Of a stretch of 64,000 nt of DNA, positions 1 to 8,470 are shown one piece after another; position 1 is the stretch's first letter; each line of letters starts with the position of its first letter. The translations under genes were made by a program, and so were the position numbers. The notes below the pieces were generated by a model, which was not told the DNA's origin, ran no database searches, and saw nothing but the letters and a program-made list of their open reading frames with translations. The DNA is from Catenuloplanes indicus (GTDB lineage Bacteria > Actinomycetota > Actinomycetes > Mycobacteriales > Micromonosporaceae), in assembly GCF_030813715.1 (NCBI RefSeq), contig NZ_JAUSUZ010000001.1, forward strand, positions 1,922,001 through 1,986,000. Direction: 5' to 3'.

Positions 1-49
1 GTACCCCCATGCGAACATCCGTGCATCCCGGAGAACGTGTGGAGGTCAG

Positions 50-1111
50 TTGACGCCCGTACCCGCCCCGTCCTTACCTTCGTGGGTAGCCGTGGTCCAC
101 GCGCTGCCGCTCGGCCCTGGTGGTCGTGTCTTCAGGACTCCCCATGTCACTTACGTGCTGGAGGAAGACGCACTGCACATCCTCTTCGAGCCGGGCGACC
201 GCCCCGGCCGCACCGGCATCCGCGACGCTACCGAGGTCGAGGTGTACGCCCCGTTTCCACCCGAGATCCATGCTGTTCTCTGGCCACAGTGTTCTTCCCG
301 CCGACTTAGTCGACCCGTGGCCGGGTACGTCCGCGTCGCCGGTGGTTACCTGCCACTCGGCCGACTCGTTCAACGTGGCGCCGCCTACCTGGGCACGACG
401 CTGTATCGCATGACGTATCAGCTGGAGACGCCGATCTCGTTTCGCGTGCTGGACCGGGTGCGTGCTGCTCCGGTCGATCAGCCGTGTCCGGGTGCAGAAT
501 GGCTGCGGCACCTGCCGCATGACCCGGTCAGCGCGCTGCGCGGCTTCGTGACGGAATGGTATGCAGACCTCGCCCCGCCACTCGGCCCGCTGTCCAGCGC
601 TGTGATGCCGACTCCGCTGGCCGTCGCGTATGAGGTGATCGCAGGGCGCGACGTCTTCCGACAGGATGGCCTGTTCCCGCCACATGAACTCAAGCAGGAT
701 CACGCCGGACGGCTGGTTTTCGGTTATGAGAATCAGGGCTGCTTCCGGCTGCTGACCCTGCCTGAAGGCGACGACCCGCCGGTCTGGATCCACTGGGACG
801 ACGAGGAGCCCTTGCTCAGCGCTTTGCCACTGAGCTGTTTCCTGCTTGCCACGCTGCTGTTCGAGGCGCTGCTGACCAGTGAATACCGGATGCACGGCCG
901 GGTCTGGCGTGAGGACAAAGAGCGGGCGGTCGCTGGTCTGAAACGGGTGCCACTGGCCGGCCGGGAGATCCACGACGACAATGCCGAGACATATGTGGGG
1001 CGGGGTTTGGTGATACAGGCCCAGCCGTGGGACGAGGACACCTGGACGATCTCCGCAGCAGCGAGACACCGCGCGGACCTGCTTCCCGTGGAACGGTTCC
1101 GGAACATGTGA
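50..1111 (+). CDS. SUKH-like hypothetical protein, 3' end formed by an IS
   Basis: A protein of about 353 residues without a clear function. Residues about 165-290 have the look of a SUKH (SMI1/KNR4) domain: an FGYENQG motif, then DPPVW, then an LSCFLLATLLFEALL-type helix; SUKH proteins are often immunity proteins, so that role is inference only. The start is uncertain: a TTG at 50 has GGAGG only 4 bases upstream, and the frame stays open to the left window edge. The stop codon TGA (1109-1111) is the first three bases of the left inverted repeat of an IS3-family element, so the native C-terminus was probably replaced by the insertion, although little seems to be missing. Coding-type third-position GC bias is strong. 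Confidence 0.6.
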   Translation: MTPVPAPSLPSWVAVVHALPLGPGGRVFRTPHVTYVLEEDALHILFEPGDRPGRTGIRDATEVEVYAPFPPEIHAVLWPQCSSRRLSRPVAGYVRVAGGYLPLGRLVQRGAAYLGTTLYRMTYQLETPISFRVLDRVRAAPVDQPCPGAEWLRHLPHDPVSALRGFVTEWYADLAPPLGPLSSAVMPTPLAVAYEVIAGRDVFRQDGLFPPHELKQDHAGRLVFGYENQGCFRLLTLPEGDDPPVWIHWDDEEPLLSALPLSCFLLATLLFEALLTSEYRMHGRVWREDKERAVAGLKRVPLAGREIHDDNAETYVGRGLVIQAQPWDEDTWTISAAARHRADLLPVERFRNM

Positions 1112-1138
1112 GTTCCCCCCGTTTCGACGGAGCGGTGG

Positions 1139-2053
1139 TTACCTGCTTCCGGTCGGGGCAGGGGTGAGGTTATCTGGCTCGGTGTGGGCGTGCCAGGCGG
1201 ACTCGTATTCGTCCGGGCTGAGGTAGCCGAGTTCCTTCTGGATGCGGCGGGTGTTGTACCAGGTGTCGATATACTCGAAGATCGCGTTCTCGGCCTCATC
1301 GCGGGTCCGCCACGACGTTCGGTAGACCAGTTCGATCTTCAGCGTCGACCAGAAGTTCTCCATCAGCGCGTTGTCGAACGAGTCACCGACCGACCCCATC
1401 GACGGCCGGATTCCGTTGTCCTGCAAGCGCTGTGAGAAGCGGAAACTCGTGTAGTTCGATCCTCTGTCGCTGTGATGTATGAGCTGGCCGTCGCGGACGT
1501 CACGCGACCAGATGCCGTACTCGAGGGCGGCCAGGATCAGATCGGTATCGCACCGGTCGGAGGTCTTCCACCCGACGATGCGGCGGGAGAACACGTCGCG
1601 GACGGCGGCCAGCCAGAACACGCCCTCGCCGCACGGGATCCGGGTGGCATCAGCGACCCACAGACGGTTCGGGCCGGTCGCGGTGAACTGGCGGTTGACC
1701 AGATCCGGCGCCGGCGTGTGCGCGGGATTCTGCTTCGTTGAGCCGCCGCGCCAGCCGCGGCGCAGGAACGCCCCGTGCCAGCCCTGGCCGGCCATCAGTC
1801 GCTCGACACGCTTGCGGCCGACCCGGATGCCGTCACGACGCAGCTGCCGATGAATGCGGTCGGCGCCGTAGGTGAAGCCGGACGCTTCCCAGATCTCATA
1901 GATGTTGGAGAGCAGCCCGAGGTCGACCAGGTCCCGGTCACAGGGCTGTTTGGCCTGCCTGACCCACTGGTAGTAGGTCGACTCGGCGATGTTGAGAACC
2001 CGTAGCAGGAGCGCGACCGCGAAGCAGTCACGGTGTTCGTCGATGAACCTCAT
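1139..2053 (-). CDS. IS3-family transposase OrfB (integrase core)
   Basis: The catalytic subunit of IS element A, 304 residues. It has an HTH_21-type N-terminus (FTYGADRIHRQLRRDG) and an rve integrase core with the DDE triad visible in WVADATRI, HHSDRGSNY and DNALMENFWSTLKIEL. The C-terminal YNTRRIQKELGYLSPDEYE is typical of the family. Its ATG overlaps the orfA stop (ATGA, 2050-2053), so it is expressed by translational coupling or by the -1 frameshift usual in IS3 elements. It appears intact and potentially active. Confidence 0.95.
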   Translation of the reverse strand: MRFIDEHRDCFAVALLLRVLNIAESTYYQWVRQAKQPCDRDLVDLGLLSNIYEIWEASGFTYGADRIHRQLRRDGIRVGRKRVERLMAGQGWHGAFLRRGWRGGSTKQNPAHTPAPDLVNRQFTATGPNRLWVADATRIPCGEGVFWLAAVRDVFSRRIVGWKTSDRCDTDLILAALEYGIWSRDVRDGQLIHHSDRGSNYTSFRFSQRLQDNGIRPSMGSVGDSFDNALMENFWSTLKIELVYRTSWRTRDEAENAIFEYIDTWYNTRRIQKELGYLSPDEYESAWHAHTEPDNLTPAPTGSR

Positions 2054-2352
2054 GACCGTCGCCGGGCCGGGCCGAGCTCCGATGCGAAATAACTGGACGC
2101 GGCACGCAGGATCTCATTCACCCGGCGCAGCTCAGCGACCTCTTCCCGCAGCCGGCGGCTCTCCTCCGCCATCTCCGTGGTCGGCCGGTCATGACGTTCG
2201 CCCGCGGCCTGCCGGATCCAGTTCCGCAAAGCCTCGTGATGCACGTTCAGTTGCTCGGCCAGCCGCCGGATCGTCGGCTTCGGCTCCGACTCGCGATACA
2301 AACGCACAGCACGCGCCCTCAGCTCATCGGGGTACTTCTTCGGTGCGGCCAC
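2050..2352 (-). CDS. IS3-family transposase OrfA (helix-turn-helix)
   Basis: A DNA-binding protein of 100 residues. An HTH (YPDELRARAVRLYRESEPKPTIRRLAEQLNVHHEALRNWI, described by position 7-46) is followed by a short coiled coil of the RRLREEVAELRRVNEILRAAS type, which mediates OrfA/OrfAB multimerisation in this family. It overlaps orfB by ATGA. The start is an ATG with AGGAAG-type purines upstream (2354-2360, minus strand). Intact. Confidence 0.93.
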   Translation of the reverse strand: MAAPKKYPDELRARAVRLYRESEPKPTIRRLAEQLNVHHEALRNWIRQAAGERHDRPTTEMAEESRRLREEVAELRRVNEILRAASSYFASELGPARRRS

Positions 2353-2466
2353 AGAACTTCCTCCCCATGATCAGTCGATCATGCTTGAGAAGCTCCGCCA
2401 AACCGGGGGGAACTCACTGCAGCTGGGCTTGACCCGTTTTGACGGACAGGGTTGATGAGTTGATCT

Positions 2467-3366
2467 TCAAGCTACCTTGAGGGCTGGCAGCAGGCTGATG
2501 ACGGTGCCGCCCTCGTAGGTGGCCGGGCTCAGGTAGCCGAGGCTGGAGTGCCGGCGCCGGGTGTTGTACCAGCCCTCGATGTACTCGAATATGGCCTGTT
2601 GAGCGGCTTTGCGGGTGGGCCATGCCTGGCGGTGGATGAGTTCGGTCTTGATCGTGGAGAAGAACGATTCGGCGACCGCGTTGTCCCAGCACTGCCCGCG
2701 CCGGCCCACGCTCAGCCGCACGCCGTGCCGCTTCGCGAGGCGGGCGTGCTGGGCGCTGGTGTATTGACAACCGCGATCGGAATGGAAGACGAGACCGTCG
2801 GCGGGCCGGCGCCGGGCAAGGGCGTCGGATAGGGCGGCGTTGACGAGGTCGGTTCTGAGATGGTCGGCGACCGCCCAGCCGACGACGCGACGTGAGGCCA
2901 GGTCGATGACGGTGGCCAGGTAGAGCCAGCCTTCCCAGGTGTTGATGTAGGTGATGTCGCCGCACCAGCGGGTATCGACCGCGCCGGCGTTGACGGTGAA
3001 GTCGCGGTCGACCAGGTCCGGCCGGTCGCCGGCGTGCGGGTCCGGGACGGTGGTGGTCTTCCAGCGGCGTGGACTCTTGCCGCGCACACCGGCGGCGCGC
3101 ATCCGCCGGGCGATGCGTTTACGGCCGTGCCGCAGCCCGGCCGCGGCCAGTTCAGCGTGGATACGCGGCGCCCCGTAGGTGCCATTCGATGCGGCGTGCA
3201 CGACGCGGATCTGCGCGGTCAACCGTTCGTCGACCCGGTCCCGGGTGGACTGCTCGCCGCGGGCGTGCTGGTAGTAGGCGGACCGGGAGACCTTCAACAG
3301 CTCGCACGCACGCTTGACGTTGTGCTTACCGGCCTGCTCCGCCGCGATGAACGGATACACGTTCAC
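2467..3366 (-). CDS. IS3-family transposase OrfB (integrase core)
   Basis: Transposase of element B, 299 residues. The triad residues lie in WCGDITYI, FHSDRGCQY and DNAVAESFFSTIKTEL. The family-typical YNTRRRHSSLGYLSP motif is near the C-terminus. The start codon is GTG and overlaps the orfA stop (GTGA, 3363-3366). The reading frame is complete, so the element may still be mobile. Confidence 0.95.
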   Translation of the reverse strand: MNVYPFIAAEQAGKHNVKRACELLKVSRSAYYQHARGEQSTRDRVDERLTAQIRVVHAASNGTYGAPRIHAELAAAGLRHGRKRIARRMRAAGVRGKSPRRWKTTTVPDPHAGDRPDLVDRDFTVNAGAVDTRWCGDITYINTWEGWLYLATVIDLASRRVVGWAVADHLRTDLVNAALSDALARRRPADGLVFHSDRGCQYTSAQHARLAKRHGVRLSVGRRGQCWDNAVAESFFSTIKTELIHRQAWPTRKAAQQAIFEYIEGWYNTRRRHSSLGYLSPATYEGGTVISLLPALKVA

Positions 3367-3686
3367 CGGGTCTCCCTCGCGAAGAAAGCCGTGGCCCGCT
3401 TAAGAATGTCGACGTCCTGCTGCAACCGGCGGTTCTCCGCCCGCAGCCGGGCCAGCTCGGACCGCTCATCACTGGTCAGCCCGTCCGCGCGGGCGCCGGC
3501 GTCGAGCTCGGCCTGTTTGACCCACGCCCGCACCGCCGTCTCGGTCAGGTCGAAATCCCTCGCAACCTGCCCGACCGTGCGGTCACCACGCTGACACAAC
3601 TCCACGATCTCAGCCTTGAACTCCGGCGTGAACGCCCGCCGCGGCCTCGATCGCTTCTTCCCCACGCTCTCCATGATGCTGGACAT
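3363..3686 (-). CDS. IS3-family transposase OrfA (helix-turn-helix)
   Basis: Protein of 107 residues. The HTH_Tnp_1 region is RRAFTPEFKAEIVELCQRG followed by TVGQVARDFDLTETAVRAWV. A leucine-zipper-like stretch (ELARLRAENRRLQQDVDILKRA in residues about 79-100) follows. It is coupled to orfB. The exact ATG is uncertain because MSSIMES offers two starts. Confidence 0.92.
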   Translation of the reverse strand: MSSIMESVGKKRSRPRRAFTPEFKAEIVELCQRGDRTVGQVARDFDLTETAVRAWVKQAELDAGARADGLTSDERSELARLRAENRRLQQDVDILKRATAFFARETR

Positions 3687-3806
3687 CCTCCCGGAGACCC
3701 CAGGTCCCCTGATCTTGGATGTCCGTCAAAACGGGGCAGGCCCAAGCGCGTTGCGTCAAGCCTGGCAACGACTCGGCCCGGCCCCGCTGACTGAACGGTG
3801 TTGGTA

Positions 3807-5789
3807 CTAGGCGTTGGCCAGCATGCGGGCGGCCAGCTTGCCGGCCGTCTCCTCGATCGCGGCGAGCGAGGCCTCCCACCTGTGCAGCTGAGACCGCATA
3901 TCCTCGACCTTCGTGGCATCCTGCTTTGCGGCCGCAATGGCGTTTTCCACTGCGGTGATCGGCTCCCGAAAACGAGCCTCCAGTTCGCGATAGAGCGAGT
4001 CGGTGGAGCGCCTCAGCTCGCTGTGGAGCTTGCCGGCATACTCCTCGGCTATCAGGCCGGCATTGTTGGTCAGCTCCTGCCGGAACTCCCGGACCGCGTC
4101 CTGCTGGACGCGCCGGTTCGTGAAGTGACGGATTACCACCGGAATCGCGACCACGGACAGCACCAGGGGGGCGGCGACGGCCGCCACCGCCGTGGTGCTG
4201 GCCACCCCAACCGCAGCGAACACTCCCAGTGCGGCTCCTGCGCCGGTGCCGCCGACCAGGATTCCGAGGCCGGCGTTCTGCGCGGTCTTCGGGCTCGCCT
4301 CGACCCTCGTCACCGCGGATGTGGTCATGTTCGTCAGCCACCGGCGCAGCGTGGCATCGTCGATGGTGCGCGGTGTGCTGAAGAGCCCTTCTTCCAGTTG
4401 CTCCATCTGGATCGCGTAGTCGCGCAGCACCGGCAGCAACTCACCCTGCAAATGGTCCTGGCGCTCGGCGATGAACGCGTTCAGCTGGTCCAGGGTGAAG
4501 GCACGCATCTGCCGATCCAGTTCGGTGGCCAGACGCTCATTGAGCTTGACCGCGGCCGTCCGCCGGCCAGCGGGAAGGATCCGGCTGATGTGCACGTCGG
4601 TCCGACCACGGGCGGCCCACGCGTCGACCTCCTCTGACTTTTTGCGAAGGAAGGTCTCGGTCTGCTGACGAAGCAGGGCGGTCGACTGATCGGTCCAGTT
4701 TTTCAGGGTGAGTTCTATCAGCCGGAGTGTGTGCTCAATGTTGTGCCGTACCTCGCCCTTGCTGTCGAGGATAGTGCGCAGGTCCTTCGCGTTGCGATCC
4801 AGCACCTCTCGCTGCCTGCGGACCTTCTCTCTCAGCCTGAAGATCTCTTGGCGGACAACCTCGGCTGGCCTTTGTAGCTTCAGCCGATCGCGGCCTTCGC
4901 GGAAGAACGCCCGCAGAGCATCCTCCAGCGCCGGTACGTTGGAGCCCGCTTCCAGATCCGCCTTCGCGGGGTCGGTCCGGGCTAACAGCGCCTGTTTCGC
5001 ACTGGTGAAGTAGATCCTGGGGTCGGACCGGCGATTCATCTTCCGCGCGATGGCGCGGCACCGGCTCTCTACGTCCGCGCGATCCCGGTCTTCGATCTCG
5101 TCGACCTGGTTGACCACGAAAAAGATGTCGTCGTGCCCATGCTTGCGCAACAGGTCGAGATAGTAGTTCTGGTCCTGCTGCTTGAACGCAGCCTTCGCCA
5201 GGGTCACGTAGATGACCGCATCGACCAGCGGCAGGTAATTCATCGTCACCCGCTCGCGTTCCGGGTCCTCGTTCACACCAGCGCTGTCGATCAGTTCCAC
5301 CCCCGCGCTCAGGATCGGGAACGGGCCGTAGACCGCGCCGTGCACGTATGGGCTCCGCATGGTCTGACCCTCTTCGTCCAAGCGAAGCTCGACCTGGCGC
5401 TGAAACTCCTCAATGGAGACGACATCGACCATCTCCGGGCTGTTCTCGATGTCCCGGCTGAGCCGCGCGGAGCGCTCATCCGCGCGGGAGACCACGGTGG
5501 TGAACGCGGTCGTTGGGTTTGCGCTGCGCGGAAGAATGTCTTCGCCAAGTAGCGCGTTGATCAGCGTGCTCTTGCCGCTGCTGAAGTCGCCAAAGACCAT
5601 CACCCGGAACGCCTCGCGGTGAATGCTATTGCGAGCCGCTTCGAGTATCCGCGACTGCGTGCTCGGCAGGTGCTCGTGGTCAATGCCGCGTTCTACGCCG
5701 TCAGCGATGGTCTTGACCCGCTCGAAGATCTCAAGCAGTTCACTGCGCCACGTCTGCCAGCGCTCCGGAATGATTCTGCGATCATTCAT
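3807..5789 (-). CDS. dynamin-like GTPase, second of a coupled pair
   Basis: Protein of 660 residues in the bacterial dynamin-like family, which bind GTP and remodel or bridge membranes. The GTPase motifs are G1 GDFSSGKST (67-75), G3 DSAG (168-171) and G4 NQVD (227-230). A long helical region follows, then a Gly/Ala/Val-rich hydrophobic segment (about 507-556) that could be the membrane-inserting paddle, then a C-terminal helical stretch. The start at 5789 is chosen because it overlaps the upstream GTPase gene by only 8 bases; longer in-frame starts would lie wholly inside that gene. The pair is very likely one operon. Dynamin pairs that hetero-oligomerise are known (for example LeoA/LeoBC and DynA/DynB); which role applies here is not decidable from sequence. 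Confidence 0.9.
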   Translation of the reverse strand: MNDRRIIPERWQTWRSELLEIFERVKTIADGVERGIDHEHLPSTQSRILEAARNSIHREAFRVMVFGDFSSGKSTLINALLGEDILPRSANPTTAFTTVVSRADERSARLSRDIENSPEMVDVVSIEEFQRQVELRLDEEGQTMRSPYVHGAVYGPFPILSAGVELIDSAGVNEDPERERVTMNYLPLVDAVIYVTLAKAAFKQQDQNYYLDLLRKHGHDDIFFVVNQVDEIEDRDRADVESRCRAIARKMNRRSDPRIYFTSAKQALLARTDPAKADLEAGSNVPALEDALRAFFREGRDRLKLQRPAEVVRQEIFRLREKVRRQREVLDRNAKDLRTILDSKGEVRHNIEHTLRLIELTLKNWTDQSTALLRQQTETFLRKKSEEVDAWAARGRTDVHISRILPAGRRTAAVKLNERLATELDRQMRAFTLDQLNAFIAERQDHLQGELLPVLRDYAIQMEQLEEGLFSTPRTIDDATLRRWLTNMTTSAVTRVEASPKTAQNAGLGILVGGTGAGAALGVFAAVGVASTTAVAAVAAPLVLSVVAIPVVIRHFTNRRVQQDAVREFRQELTNNAGLIAEEYAGKLHSELRRSTDSLYRELEARFREPITAVENAIAAAKQDATKVEDMRSQLHRWEASLAAIEETAGKLAARMLANA

Positions 5790-7461
5790 CAATCTCTCGT
5801 AGCCTCTCCGTGATCTGACGCTTCGCACGTGCGGCGTCCGAGCGCAGTGCGGTCCATCGGTCGATCGGCACGCTGTCGTCCCAGGCCTGCTCGCGCGTCC
5901 GCCACCAGGTGTCATGCCGCTGCTCGCCAGCCTCGACCAGGCGGGTGAACAGCTGTGCGGTCTGGCTGGCCGCGCCACCGGTGATCGCGGTCGTCCAGTC
6001 GTCCACGAACCGGTTGAGCGCGCCCTCCGCGGCGCGCAACTCGGACTGCTGGACACGCTTTTGCAGGAACTGTGTCGCACCGCGGCTGAGCAGGCCGCCC
6101 AGAGCGTTGGCCGCCGGGATCACCGGCGGCGCGGCCAGCGCGAGCCCCGCCGATGCAACGGTCCGCACGGACTCCGCGACCGCTTCCGCAATGAGCTCGA
6201 TGGTCGCGGCGGACAAGGCACCGCCCGGCCGTGACGGTGCCGGCGCCTCGCCGAGCGGCCCGTCGCAAAGTGGTGTCTCGGCCAACTCGTCCAGCGTGTC
6301 GTCGTCGCTCAATGCGCGGCCGGCCAGCCGTCTGTCAACCCATTGCGCGGTCTCGGCGAATGCCTCGTGCAGCAGCCGACCCATCGCCGTGTCATGCGCC
6401 GCGAACTGCTCGTTGATCTGCGCGGAGATCTCGGTCCATCTGGCGGCCGGGGAAGGGCTGCCAGCGAGCTCTTGGGCGTACTTTTCGGCAAGTGTCCCAC
6501 CGAGCCGATGCGTGTCCTCGGTGATTCGGTCGACAAGCTGGCTGGCCCGCGGCTCAAGCTCCGTCTTGAGCATTGCCCATAAGGCCCGGCTCGCACCTCG
6601 CTGGGCCCGAATGCGTTCCAGGATCACTGTTCGCTGCGGGGTCTCCAGAGTGGCGGCACGCAGTCCTTCCTCGGCGACCTGGTCCAGGTCGCTGCAGGTC
6701 TGCAACAGCACGTCACCGACCGGTCGGCCCTGGCGCCGCCGGTGACCCGCGAGCACGGACAGCCGGGACCGCAGCGCCTCGACCCGGTAGGAGAAGCCGC
6801 TATCGGCCAGGTCGACGCCCGGACCCTCGAAGACCTCGACGCCCGGGCCAGCCGCGCGACCGATCCCGCGCGCGCGGCGCAGCACGAGGTCGTCATTGAC
6901 CCCGTCGAGCATGGTGATCACGATCAGCGGTGGGTCCGGCCTCCGCATCGCGGCGAGCGTCGACAGCAATGCCCGTTCCCGCAAATCGAATCCACCGACC
7001 GCCCGGACGACCAACACCGCCACGTCGCTGGCGGCCGCGGTGGTCTCAGCCGTGTGCGGCCGGTCAACGCCGACCTCGTCGCTGTCCAGACCCGGTGTGT
7101 CCACGAGTTCCAGCCCCCGGGTGCGCAGCCACGGTGATTCGACCGGAATCACGCGCTCGACCACCGACGGCACGTGACCGCTGTCGTCCGGCACGACACT
7201 GCCGGCCGAGTCCCGCTGCCCCGACCGGATCAGCGTGACCCGCTCGTTTGTGGGCACCGCGCGAACCCGAAGCAGCGGAAAGCCGAGCAGACTGTTGATC
7301 AGGCTTGACTTCCCAGCCGAGGAGTGGCCGAGGAAAGCCACGCGATATGCGCTGCGGGACAATTCCTCACGCAGGTAAGCGAGGTCCTCTGAAACATGGC
7401 TCAGTCCGAATCTTTCAGCGATCTCGATGAGATCGCTGATCTCATCAGCCCAGTCTGACAC
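5782..7461 (-). CDS. dynamin-like GTPase, first of a coupled pair
   Basis: Protein of 559 residues with a GTP-binding domain: G1 GHSSAGKSS (45-53), a threonine at 71 fitting G2, and G3 DTPG (121-124). The G4 position reads TMLD instead of the usual N/TKxD, so guanine specificity may be altered. A hydrophobic Ala/Pro-rich segment in the C-terminal third (AGLALAAPPVIPAANALG) is a candidate membrane contact. The start is GTG at 7461. It overlaps the downstream dynamin gene by 8 bases. The pair lies between two IS3 elements and a ruined serine recombinase, suggesting an accessory, transferred origin. Confidence 0.88.
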   Translation of the reverse strand: MSDWADEISDLIEIAERFGLSHVSEDLAYLREELSRSAYRVAFLGHSSAGKSSLINSLLGFPLLRVRAVPTNERVTLIRSGQRDSAGSVVPDDSGHVPSVVERVIPVESPWLRTRGLELVDTPGLDSDEVGVDRPHTAETTAAASDVAVLVVRAVGGFDLRERALLSTLAAMRRPDPPLIVITMLDGVNDDLVLRRARGIGRAAGPGVEVFEGPGVDLADSGFSYRVEALRSRLSVLAGHRRRQGRPVGDVLLQTCSDLDQVAEEGLRAATLETPQRTVILERIRAQRGASRALWAMLKTELEPRASQLVDRITEDTHRLGGTLAEKYAQELAGSPSPAARWTEISAQINEQFAAHDTAMGRLLHEAFAETAQWVDRRLAGRALSDDDTLDELAETPLCDGPLGEAPAPSRPGGALSAATIELIAEAVAESVRTVASAGLALAAPPVIPAANALGGLLSRGATQFLQKRVQQSELRAAEGALNRFVDDWTTAITGGAASQTAQLFTRLVEAGEQRHDTWWRTREQAWDDSVPIDRWTALRSDAARAKRQITERLREIDE

Positions 7462-8037
7462 TGCTGCCCCGCAATTATGTCGTGGTGAATGTCGGCTTCC
7501 GCGATACTAGTGACGTGGCGCTCCGCATGGCCTCCGGAAGAGAGCCGGGAATGTCGACCTGTCCGTCCACCAGGTGGGCATAGTCGGCGCGGAGCGCAGC
7601 ACATCGGACGAGGCCGTTCCGGCTCTTCAGCCCGGAGCAGTGGGCCGACTGACACAACATCCCAATCGATGTATTCCCCGTATCGGGGCGAGACGTCCCG
7701 CTCGACGGCCGGTTCTGACCGGAGACGCCGACGAGGCCTCTGAACACTTCGCTCGCCCTGGACAGCCGACAGCGGCGGCTCCTGTCCGGCGGCCTCACCA
7801 CCGCCGACCCGCCGGAGGCACGTTCCGGAACCCAGCCGCTACCGCAGCGACATCAGCCTTGAGCGCAAGGCGGATTCGACAGGATGTCGTCTGTGAGTCC
7901 CCGCCGGTTCACATCCTGCGAGGGAGCGGTCATGTCTACGCCTGCCCTGCATCCAGTCGAGGCGACGCGCCGATCGTGTCGGCGCACGCGGCTCTCGACG
8001 GCCTGTCCATCCGAACGCTCGCGTCTTCGGCTACGCC
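7462..8037. other. non-coding or degraded stretch upstream of the dynamin pair
   Basis: About 575 bases with no convincing coding region on either strand. The part next to 7461 presumably carries the promoter of the dynamin operon, but no clear -35/-10 pair stands out. Composition is less GC-biased than the coding neighbours. Confidence 0.5.
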
Positions 8038-8466
8038 ATGGATGACCTGCATGGCCACAGCGCGAGCGAACACGACGAGCCGATCCCCGAGAATGCCGCC
8101 CGATCGGGCCCGCCTGCGCATGCCGCTTCAGTCACCAGGCCTGCCGCCGGGTCAGCGGCGTCTACACCTTCGGGGCCACCGGACAGTGGCGCGTCACGAT
8201 ATGATTCTCGCCTCGGCCAGCAGGAGGAATCGCAGCCGATCCGCAACGAGGTACGGATTAATGGCAGTCCGGAAGGACACGAGCCTAAAGCACCCGCCCA
8301 CGCGGAAGACAATGCACCCGCCAGCCGGAGCCTGCGTGTCACTACACCGGCCGAAGCGCCCGACCTCACGCCAGGCGCAGCCCGCGCGTTGCTACGCGTC
8401 CTGCTCAACGCGGCCGGCAAGCAAGGAATCGCACCACCCGACTCCGCCAATCGGCACGAGAAGTAG
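8038..8466 (+). CDS. small hypothetical protein preceding the recombinase
   Basis: A possible 142-residue protein. The N-terminal two thirds is low-complexity and unconvincing, but the C-terminus (LTPGAARALLRVLLNAAGKQ) has the pattern of short proteins often encoded just before actinobacterial serine recombinases. It stops 4 bases before the recombinase reading frame becomes recognisable. The true start may be further in. Its function is unknown, and given the decay of its partner it may no longer be functional. Confidence 0.4.
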   Translation: MDDLHGHSASEHDEPIPENAARSGPPAHAASVTRPAAGSAASTPSGPPDSGASRYDSRLGQQEESQPIRNEVRINGSPEGHEPKAPAHAEDNAPASRSLRVTTPAEAPDLTPGAARALLRVLLNAAGKQGIAPPDSANRHEK

Positions 8467-8470
8467 CGAG

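Larger units (their letters stand above)
1109..2416 (-). mobile_element. IS3-family insertion sequence A
   Basis: A complete-looking element with orfA and orfB on the minus strand. Its 25-bp terminal inverted repeats lie at 1109-1133 and 2392-2416; both begin TGAGTTCCCCCC and match at 22 of 25 positions. No target duplication is visible: the flanks are CATG on the left and CTGC on the right. The missing duplication suggests that one junction was rearranged after insertion. The left end supplies the stop codon of the preceding gene. A second, different IS3-family element begins 8 bases beyond the right end. Confidence 0.9.
2421..3747 (-). mobile_element. IS3-family insertion sequence B with AGC target duplication
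   Basis: The second element has 25-bp inverted repeats at 2424-2448 and 3720-3744 (TGGGCYTGMCCCGTTTTGACGGACA as the consensus in two halves; 23 of 25 match). Both ends are flanked by the same triplet AGC (2421-2423 and 3745-3747), the 3-bp target duplication expected for IS3. OrfA and OrfB are on the minus strand and intact. It differs in sequence from element A and probably landed independently beside it. Confidence 0.93.

Noticed and set aside
74-1069. Long open frame on the minus strand antisense to the SUKH-like gene
   Set aside because: No family pattern, Arg/Pro-rich composition typical of GC-rich shadow frames; the plus frame has the coding-type third-position bias.
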